DNA of 11,791 bases, taken from assembly GCA_959601495.1 (NCBI GenBank), contig CAUGPT010000051.1, forward strand, positions 1-11,791. The letters run 5' to 3'. Source of the stretch: Avispirillum sp959601495 (GTDB taxonomy: Bacteria > Bacillota > Clostridia > Oscillospirales > CAG-272). Positions 6,486-11,791 of this stretch are shown piece after piece (within the stretch, counting starts at the first letter, position 1; every line of letters starts with the position of its first letter). The position numbers and the translations under genes were made by a program. A model generated the notes under the pieces. It was given only the letters and a program-made list of their open reading frames with translations. It made no database searches and was not told the DNA's origin.

Positions 6486-6504
6486 GCGCCGCCAATGTCG
6501 GCGC
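6486..6504. repeat. Hairpin in the spoVG-murC divergent region
   Basis: GCGCCG and CGGCGC flank a 7-nt loop. It lies upstream of spoVG and upstream of the predicted murC promoter. A second GC-rich inverted repeat, CCGCGC / GCGCGG, lies near 6472-6485. They may be operator-like or leader structures; no function is evident. Confidence 0.4.
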
Positions 6505-6530
6505 CGCGGGTGAAAAATGCGAAAAAACAC

Positions 6531-6559
6531 TGTCCATTTTGCTTGTTTTATGGTATACT
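6531..6559 (+). promoter_or_regulatory. Probable murC promoter with extended -10
   Basis: TGGTATACT (6551-6559) is a good extended -10 (TG-N-TATACT). The -35 position, TGTCCA at 6531-6536 with a 17-bp spacer, is weak, as is common with an extended -10. The transcript would start near 6566, leaving a leader of about 98 nt before the murC start. Confidence 0.6.
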
Positions 6560-6600
6560 GTATTTAGTAGAGTTATGCTCACTTCACGGCGGGCGGGTGT

Positions 6601-6635
6601 AACGGCGGCTGCGCTTCGCGCCGCAAGCCGTTTTT
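6601..6635 (+). terminator. Terminator-like hairpin inside the murC leader (possible attenuator)
   Basis: AACGG (6601-6605) pairs with CCGTT (6628-6632), and CGGC (6606-6609) pairs with GCCG (6620-6623), with a 4-nt bulge CAAG between. A run of five Ts follows at 6631-6635. The hairpin lies between the predicted promoter and the ribosome binding site at 6655-6660. A competing small hairpin GCCG-TT-CGGC lies just downstream. The arrangement suits transcription attenuation of murC and the genes after it, but it has not been shown. Confidence 0.45.
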
Positions 6636-6663
6636 GCCGTTCGGCGATAAAGACGGAGGTCAT

Positions 6664-8070
6664 ATGTCACTTGACAATACTCATTTCGGGGCAAAGCATA
6701 TAGGAAATTTGCTCCGCGGAAGAAAAAAACTGTTTTTTGACGGTATCGGCGGCGTCAGTATGTGCTCGCTTGCCCGCATTTCCAAGCTGCGCGGACACGA
6801 TGTATCGGGCTACGACCGCTCGGAGACTGCCGTTACAAAAGCCCTGGAAAAACAGGGCATCACCGTTTACTACGAAAGCGACGCGTCGCACGTCTCTGGC
6901 TGTGACGCGCTTGTATACACCGTTGCCATCTCCGGGGACAATCCCGAGTACAAAGCGGCAAAGGACGCGGGCATTCCCTGCATATCCCGCGCCGACTATC
7001 TGGGCTATCTCATGTCCGGCTACAAGCAGCGCATCGGCATATCCGGCATGCACGGCAAATCCACAACGACCTCCATGTGCGAGGCTGTTTTCAGCGCCGC
7101 CGGTCTCGACCCCACCGTCAGCTGCGGCGCGCTTATGAAGGACGTGGGCAGCGCCCACCGCATCGGCGGGGAGGATTATTTTATCTTCGAGGCGTGCGAA
7201 TATAAGGATTCGTTTCTCGACTTCTATCCCACCGTTGCCGTTATTCTTAATATCGAAATGGACCATGTGGACTATTTCCATTCCATGGATCAGATCCGCG
7301 CCTCCTTCCGCGCATTTCTCGACCGCACCGGTGCGGGCACAGCTCTCGTCAACTGCTGCGACGACGACGTTATGAAAGCTGCGGAAGGCTTCGGCGGCAC
7401 CGTTGTGACCTTCGGCGTCGGAGAGCGGGACGCGGACTACTGCGCGGACGATATCACGTTCTCCCGCGGATGCGGAAGCTTCAATATTTATTACAAAGGC
7501 GCGCTTCTTTGCAGCGTCAGCCTTGCGGTCCCCGGGGCGCACTATGTCTGCGACGCGCTTGCGGCTGCGGCTGCTGCGCACATCTGCGGGGCAGACCCCG
7601 AAAAAATTGCCGAGGGTCTCGGAGCCTTTCACGGCGCGGGGCGCAGAATGGACGACTGCGGCAGCGCCGCGGGCGGCGGACGTATTTTCACCGACTACGC
7701 TCACCATCCCACGGAGATCGCCGCGACCCTTGACGCGGCATCCGCAATGGGATACGACCGCATTTTCTGCATATTCCAGCCGCACACCTACTCGCGCACG
7801 GGCAAGCTGTTCAACAACTTCGCCTCGGCGCTTTCGGGCAGAGCGGACGAGATAATTCTTTCTCCCATATACTCCGCGCGAGAAGTGAACACCGGCGAGG
7901 TATCGTCGGAAATGCTTGCAGACGCAATAAGGAAAAACGGGCAAAAGTGCAGCTATTTCGACACGTTTGAAGAAATTGCCGCTTATGTGAACGGCGCCGC
8001 AAAGGACGGGGATATGATCCTTGTCATGGGCGCGGGAGACATAAACAAAGTAACATCACTGCTGAAATAA
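6664..8070 (+). CDS. murC: UDP-N-acetylmuramate--L-alanine ligase
   Basis: The enzyme joins L-alanine to UDP-MurNAc with ATP, the first amino-acid addition of cytoplasmic peptidoglycan precursor synthesis. The product has 468 residues, normal for MurC. Domain 1 has FFDGIGGVSMCSLARI (24-39) for UDP-sugar binding. Domain 2 has the ATP loop GISGMHGKSTTT (125-136), FEACEYKDSFL (175-185) and NIEMDHVDYF (196-205). Domain 3 has TDYAHHPTEIAATL (343-356) and FQPHTYSRT (371-379). The FEACEY form is the one seen in Bacillus MurC. The ATG at 6664 is chosen because GGAGGT ends 3 nt before it; an in-frame ATG 30 nt upstream lacks this and its codons overlap the leader hairpin. The next gene starts 17 nt after the stop, indicating an operon. 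Confidence 0.97.
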   Translation: MSLDNTHFGAKHIGNLLRGRKKLFFDGIGGVSMCSLARISKLRGHDVSGYDRSETAVTKALEKQGITVYYESDASHVSGCDALVYTVAISGDNPEYKAAKDAGIPCISRADYLGYLMSGYKQRIGISGMHGKSTTTSMCEAVFSAAGLDPTVSCGALMKDVGSAHRIGGEDYFIFEACEYKDSFLDFYPTVAVILNIEMDHVDYFHSMDQIRASFRAFLDRTGAGTALVNCCDDDVMKAAEGFGGTVVTFGVGERDADYCADDITFSRGCGSFNIYYKGALLCSVSLAVPGAHYVCDALAAAAAAHICGADPEKIAEGLGAFHGAGRRMDDCGSAAGGGRIFTDYAHHPTEIAATLDAASAMGYDRIFCIFQPHTYSRTGKLFNNFASALSGRADEIILSPIYSAREVNTGEVSSEMLADAIRKNGQKCSYFDTFEEIAAYVNGAAKDGDMILVMGAGDINKVTSLLK

Positions 8071-8087
8071 ACATAAAGGAAATTTGT

Positions 8088-10136
8088 ATGGCTTCCACAC
8101 TCAGAAAAACAACATTCACAATGCCGTGTCAGGATATGAACGGCACTTCCTCGCTGCCTGCCCTCGCAAAGCTTAATTTCTGGCACAGAAACGGCGACTC
8201 GGGACTTTCCGAGGACGAGGGACTGTTTATAGGCTACGGCCACGTGCCCTCCGCTTTCCCGTACAAAATGCAGGATATGTACACCCGCCCTCTGAAAGAG
8301 CGCGAGATGCACGCCGTCGTTCTGGAAAACGAATATCTGAAAGCGACATTTCTGCCCGAATGGGGCGGAAAGCTCATGTCGCTTATCGACAAGACAAGCG
8401 GCCGCGATCTTCTTTTCGCAAACCCCGTAATGCGTCCGTGCAATCTGGCTATACGCAACGCGTGGACCAGCGGCGGCGTTGAGTGGAACTGCGGCATTTT
8501 CGGCCATCACGTTCACACCTGCGACACCATGTTTACGGCCACCACCCACCTTGAGGACGGCACGCCCGTTCTGCGCATATACGAGTACGAGCGCATCCGC
8601 GGCGTCGTTCAGCAGATAGATTTCTTTCTGCCCGAGGCTTCAAAGCTTTTGTTCGTGCGTCCGCGCATAATAAATCCGCTGCCGGACGTTGTGCCAATGT
8701 ACTGGTGGAGCAATATCGCCGTTCCCGAAACTCCCGACACGAGAGTCGTGGTCAATGCGGACGGCGCATATGTGGCGGAGAACAACACGAGTCTTGCACC
8801 TATCCCGATCCACCACGGCGACGATGTTACCTACCCCATAAACGTACCCGCCGCCTGCGACTATTTTTACAAGATACTGCCCAAGGACCGCAAGTTTGAG
8901 GCGGCGCTTGACGCCGACGGCTACGGTCTTGTGCAGACCTCCACATATCAGCAGATAGGCAGAAAGCTGTTCTGCTGGGGTCAGAATCCCGGCGGCGACC
9001 GCTGGCAGGAATATCTGACCGCCGATCACAGCCCGGACAGATATATTGAGCTGCAGGCGGGCATTGCGCACACGCAGTACGAATATGTGCCCATGCCGCC
9101 CCACACCACGTGGGAATGGCTTGAGGCATACGGCGCAATGAGCGCCGACGGCGACGCCGTTCACGGCGACTGGCAGGGCGCAAAGGCAGAGGTCGCCGCA
9201 CGCCTTGAAGAGATGATCACCGACGAGAAAATGGACGAGCTTCTGGCGGCGACAAAGCCCATGGCAAAGGCTCCCGCGGACGGCGAGCTTTTGTTCCGCG
9301 GCAGCGGATGGGCTTCTCTCGAAAATCTGCGCCGCTACAAAGAGGGCATGGCGAAGATCGCGCCGCACCTTGATTTTACCGCTCCCGACGCGGAGCAGGC
9401 GGACTGGCAGAGCCTTATGACAAACGGCACATTCCCCGCGCACACCCCCGACGAAGTACCCGCGTCGTGGATGATACGCCCCGAGTGGATACGGATGATG
9501 GAAGCGTGCGCCGCAGGCGCGGGCAAGGACGACTGGTACACCCATATGCAGCTGGGAATCACCTATATCAGCATAAACCGACTGCAGGACGCATGGAACG
9601 AGCTTGAAAAGTCAATGCAGCTTACACCCTCGGCGTGGGCTGTGTACGGCATGGCTCAGGTAAAGCGTCAGATAGGCGACAATGCCGAGGCTGCCCGCCT
9701 CCTCGCGAAAGCAGCGCTCATGCGCCCCGACGACGCGTCATTTGCAAAAGAAGCGCTGGAGCTTCTGTGCAACGCCGGCATGGACAGCGAGGTGCTAAAG
9801 CTTTCCGAAAAGCTGTCAAAAGAGCTTCTTGACATAGGCAGAATAAGAATTTATATAACTCTTGCGCACATACATCTGGGTCACATAGAAGAGGCAGAGG
9901 CTGTGCTCAACGAAAACGGCGGCATCGTTCTTCCCGACATACGCGAGGGCGAGACCATAATCACCGAGATGTGGTTCCTTATAGAGGAGCTTAAGGCAAA
10001 GCGCGACGGCCGCGTCTTTGACCGTGAGACTGCGTCCGTTCCGCCCATATTCGACTACCGTCAGTGCGAAACGAAGTACCGCCGCCCCGCAAGGCGAAGA
10101 GGTACGTCCGCCGAAAAGAGTGCGGATAACAAATAA
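8088..10136 (+). CDS. DUF5107 domain protein with C-terminal TPR repeats
   Basis: The 682-residue protein is of unknown function. Residues about 70-345 match the DUF5107 pattern, with VVLENEYLKATFLPEWGGKL (77-96, 20 residues), SGRDLLFANPV, NLAIRNAWTSGGVEWNCGIF (119-138), and many Trp, Tyr and Asp residues. DUF5107 is predicted to take a galactose-mutarotase-like beta-sandwich, a fold that binds sugars. Residues about 480-615 are helical with TPR-like units (for example HMQLGITYISINRLQDAWNE, 486-505). The C-terminal 25 residues are basic and disordered. No signal peptide or membrane segment is seen, so it is likely cytoplasmic. AAAGGA with a 7-nt spacer supports the ATG. It shares the murC transcript by spacing (17 nt). 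A carbohydrate-active or carbohydrate-sensing role is an inference; no catalytic residues can be assigned. Confidence 0.9.
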   Translation: MASTLRKTTFTMPCQDMNGTSSLPALAKLNFWHRNGDSGLSEDEGLFIGYGHVPSAFPYKMQDMYTRPLKEREMHAVVLENEYLKATFLPEWGGKLMSLIDKTSGRDLLFANPVMRPCNLAIRNAWTSGGVEWNCGIFGHHVHTCDTMFTATTHLEDGTPVLRIYEYERIRGVVQQIDFFLPEASKLLFVRPRIINPLPDVVPMYWWSNIAVPETPDTRVVVNADGAYVAENNTSLAPIPIHHGDDVTYPINVPAACDYFYKILPKDRKFEAALDADGYGLVQTSTYQQIGRKLFCWGQNPGGDRWQEYLTADHSPDRYIELQAGIAHTQYEYVPMPPHTTWEWLEAYGAMSADGDAVHGDWQGAKAEVAARLEEMITDEKMDELLAATKPMAKAPADGELLFRGSGWASLENLRRYKEGMAKIAPHLDFTAPDAEQADWQSLMTNGTFPAHTPDEVPASWMIRPEWIRMMEACAAGAGKDDWYTHMQLGITYISINRLQDAWNELEKSMQLTPSAWAVYGMAQVKRQIGDNAEAARLLAKAALMRPDDASFAKEALELLCNAGMDSEVLKLSEKLSKELLDIGRIRIYITLAHIHLGHIEEAEAVLNENGGIVLPDIREGETIITEMWFLIEELKAKRDGRVFDRETASVPPIFDYRQCETKYRRPARRRGTSAEKSADNK

Positions 10137-10210
10137 AGAGTAGCAGGATCTGCGCGGCATTTTCCGGCATGGCAAAAAGCCGCCGCGCGACGCCTGTAAA
10201 AGGAAAAAGT

Positions 10211-11155
10211 ATGAAAAAATCAGGTAATGGTATAGTCGGTTTTGTAATGCTGCTGATCTGTGCGTTTATCTGGGGCACGTCCTTTGTTGCGCAAGGCACC
10301 GGCATGGATCACATGGGCCCGTTTACGTTTCAGTCCGTCCGCAGTTTTCTCGGCGGCGCGGTGCTGATACCGTTCATACTGATAACAAAACTTATACGCA
10401 AGAAAAACGGGACATACGAAAAAGAGTCGAAGAAAAAACGCCTGCGCACGCTTTTTGTAGGAGTGGGATGCGGCTCGGTGCTGTGCGTGGCATCGTGTCT
10501 GCAGCAGTTTGGCATCAACGCCGGGACGGATTCCGGAAAAGCGGGTTTCATAACGGCTATGTATATCCTTATCGTGCCGATATTCGGTCTGTTTATGAAA
10601 AAGCGTGTGCGCCCTGTCATGTGGGTGAGCATTGCGCTCGGCATCGTGGGGCTGTATTTCCTCTGCATACACGGAGCTTTTACGGTAATGCCGAGCGACG
10701 CGCTTATAATGCTCTGCTCCGTGGTATTTGCGGTGCATATCATAATGATAGACAGATTCGTACCGGGTCTTGACGGCGTTAAGGTCTCGTGCATACAGTT
10801 CTTTACGTCGGCAACTCTTTCGGGAATATGTATGTTCATTTTTGAAGAACCGAAACTTTCCCAGCTTACAAGCGGATGGTTCAGTCTGTTCTACGCGGGC
10901 GTTATGTCCTGCGGCATCGCGTACACGCTGCAGATACTGGGTCAGCAGCGCACCGAGCCTGCGGTCGCCTCGCTTGTCATGAGCCTTGAATCCGTTTTCG
11001 CCGTTCTGGGGACGATAGGTTATTCGATGATCATAGGCGAGCCCGACTTTCCTACGGCGAGGGAATGGGTTGGCTGCGCGCTGATGTTTGCGGCGATCGT
11101 TTTGTCGCAGCTCCCCGTTGAGCGCTGGCACGCCGCCGTGCGCCGCCGCGCCTGA
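10211..11155 (+). CDS. EamA/DMT family permease
   Basis: The 314-residue integral membrane protein has two EamA repeats and about ten predicted helices. Repeat 1 contains IWGTSFVAQG (20-29) and the clostridial signature DSGKAGFITAMYILIVPI (107-124). Repeat 2 contains ALIMLCSVVFAVHIIMIDR (164-182) and AYTLQILGQQRTEPAVASL (237-255) with LESVFAVLG. Members export or import small metabolites such as amino acids, nucleosides or sugars; the substrate cannot be read here. The ATG at 10211 is used because AAAGGA precedes it by 6 nt; an in-frame ATG 42 nt upstream would add a basic, non-membrane extension without a ribosome binding site. The gap after the DUF5107 gene is 74 nt and holds an inverted repeat GCGCGGC / GCCGCGC (10152-10158, 10182-10188) without a T-tract. 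The gene may be read through from murC or transcribed separately. Confidence 0.95.
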   Translation: MKKSGNGIVGFVMLLICAFIWGTSFVAQGTGMDHMGPFTFQSVRSFLGGAVLIPFILITKLIRKKNGTYEKESKKKRLRTLFVGVGCGSVLCVASCLQQFGINAGTDSGKAGFITAMYILIVPIFGLFMKKRVRPVMWVSIALGIVGLYFLCIHGAFTVMPSDALIMLCSVVFAVHIIMIDRFVPGLDGVKVSCIQFFTSATLSGICMFIFEEPKLSQLTSGWFSLFYAGVMSCGIAYTLQILGQQRTEPAVASLVMSLESVFAVLGTIGYSMIIGEPDFPTAREWVGCALMFAAIVLSQLPVERWHAAVRRRA

Positions 11156-11172
11156 GGAGGAAGGGCTTTTAT

Positions 11173-11309
11173 GGGGCTTCGCGCCCCGCAGAGAACGGTA
11201 TTGGCGGGGCTGGGCGTCCCGCACCCCGACATGAGGGATAGGGATATATGTGGGGCGCTGCCCCACACCCCGACCGTGCGGGAATTATATATGCGGGGTT
11301 TCACCCCGC
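11173..11309. repeat. Three GGGG-stem hairpins, probable dispersed repeat element
   Basis: The hairpins are GGGGC-TTCGC-GCCCC (11173-11187), GTGGGGC-GCT-GCCCCAC (11250-11266) and GCGGGGT-TTC-ACCCCGC (11293-11309). They share a G4/C4 core and short loops but differ in closing pairs, so base pairing rather than primary sequence is kept. They lie right after the EamA stop. A 66-codon frame runs through them; I treat it as non-coding because its product is repeat-like, the hairpins interrupt it, and no strong start site is present. Confidence 0.7.
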
Positions 11310-11316
11310 GCCCTGA

Positions 11317-11350
11317 CTTAGGGAGCTTTTTTGGGAAAAAGCTCCCTAAG
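11317..11350. terminator. Long perfect hairpin with T-rich arm
   Basis: CTTAGGGAGCTTTTT (11317-11331) pairs perfectly with AAAAAGCTCCCTAAG (11336-11350) around a TGGG loop, a 15-bp stem. Its T run is inside the stem rather than after it, so it is not a classic terminator in either direction. It may instead be part of the same dispersed element as the hairpins before it. Confidence 0.4.
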
Positions 11351-11402
11351 AACCCGAAAAAACCGGACTGAATAGGTTTCAGACTATCAAGCATAGATAG
11401 CA

Positions 11403-11430
11403 AACAAGGCTGCCGTACGGCAGCCTTGTT
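11403..11430. terminator. 28-bp perfect palindrome, likely terminator
   Basis: AACAAGGCTGCCGT (11403-11416) is followed directly by its exact reverse complement (11417-11430). On the plus strand it is followed by ATTTGTTG and on the minus strand by TTGCTATC, so the flanking T content is modest on both sides. It is the best candidate to end the murC-DUF5107-EamA transcript, about 250 nt after the EamA stop. Confidence 0.6.
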
Positions 11431-11791
11431 ATTTGTTGAGCGCAAACTGTTCTTACAGTTTCTCCGACAAAGTAAAGAAACTAAAAACTTGCAGTTTCAA
11501 AAAATGTGCGCGGGACTAAACAACGCAAGCTCGTCTTTCGAGCTTGCGTTCGGTATCTATCGGAGCGTCGTTCTACACTTTCGCAAGTAAAACGTCAATC
11601 GTGTCTATAAGCTACGCTAAAGTCAATTCTCCGAATCTCTCGGGCTTGGAGCAGTCGCTTTTTTCTTACACTCGCAAGCACAATCAAGAGAAAGGGATGG
11701 ATTCTTAAGGAAGGGAAAGAGATTTCTCTTTTTCCCTTCGAGGGCAATGAGGGCTTGCCCTCATTGCACGGAGAAATGTGTGCGACAGCTC
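11431..11791. other. Gene-free tail with several hairpins
   Basis: No supported ORF lies here. Hairpins seen: AAACTGT-TCTT-ACAGTTT (11444-11461), GAAACT / AGTTTC (11477-11498), a 12-bp stem AACGCAAGCTCG-TCTTT-CGAGCTTGCGTT (11522-11550), a bulged GAAGGGAAAGAGA stem near 11710-11739, and an 11-bp stem GCAATGAGGGC-TT-GCCCTCATTGC (11744-11767). I cannot match the region to a known RNA family. A gene may begin just outside the window. Confidence 0.55.

Noticed and set aside
6667..7944. 425-codon minus-strand open frame
   Set aside because: It is antisense to murC, which has all its signature motifs.
10220..11266. 348-codon minus-strand open frame
   Set aside because: It is antisense to the EamA permease and is rich in His, Arg and Lys without a domain pattern.
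11171..11371. 66-codon plus-strand frame after the EamA gene
   Set aside because: It passes through three hairpins and the 15-bp stem; the peptide looks like translated dispersed repeat, though a GGAGGAAGGG stretch does lie about 10-15 nt upstream.

Overview
The window reads as chromosomal housekeeping and sugar-metabolism DNA from a low-GC-lineage (Bacillota) anaerobe, most likely an uncultured gut clostridium. The reasons are SpoVG, a DUF6514-like small protein, a clostridial-type EamA transporter, a DUF5107-TPR protein, strong GGAGG or AAAGGA ribosome binding sites and sigma-A-type promoters. Coding regions are GC-rich; the intergenic stretch near 1131-1510 is AT-rich. This is inference from gene content; no taxonomic marker RNA is present. 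I see no phage, integrase, transposase, CRISPR array, tRNA or rRNA.

Layout. Positions 10-375 hold a degenerate tandem repeat (period about 100-116 bp) with a conserved hairpin. On the minus strand, 384-1076 encodes a two-CBS protein with a HEPN-like helical N-terminus. After an AT-rich gap comes a small DUF6514-like gene (1527-1832, +). It converges on a minus-strand pair: a GH31 glycosidase (2537-4822) followed 2 nt later by sfsA (1842-2534). A divergent promoter region (4823-4999) with two facing-away sigma-A promoters separates GH31 from a nucleoside-hydrolase-family gene (5000-5902, +). That gene ends at a terminator that works in both directions and is shared with spoVG (6129-6413, -), whose 3' flank holds a 63-bp direct repeat.

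The right half is a plus-strand run: murC (6664-8070), a DUF5107-TPR protein (8088-10136) 17 nt behind it, and an EamA/DMT permease (10211-11155). murC has its own likely promoter and a terminator-like hairpin inside its leader. The last 630 bp have no convincing gene but hold at least eight perfect or near-perfect hairpins.

How the genes fit together: GH31 and the nucleoside hydrolase both cleave glycosidic bonds and probably share regulation through the divergent promoters. MurC makes UDP-MurNAc-L-Ala for peptidoglycan, and SpoVG is a nucleic-acid-binding regulator tied to division and sporulation, so the spoVG-murC divergent region is cell-envelope and development themed. No complete new defence or biosynthetic system is evident. 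The best leads are the HEPN-CBS fusion, the structured repeats at both ends, the putative murC attenuator and the murC-linked DUF5107 protein.
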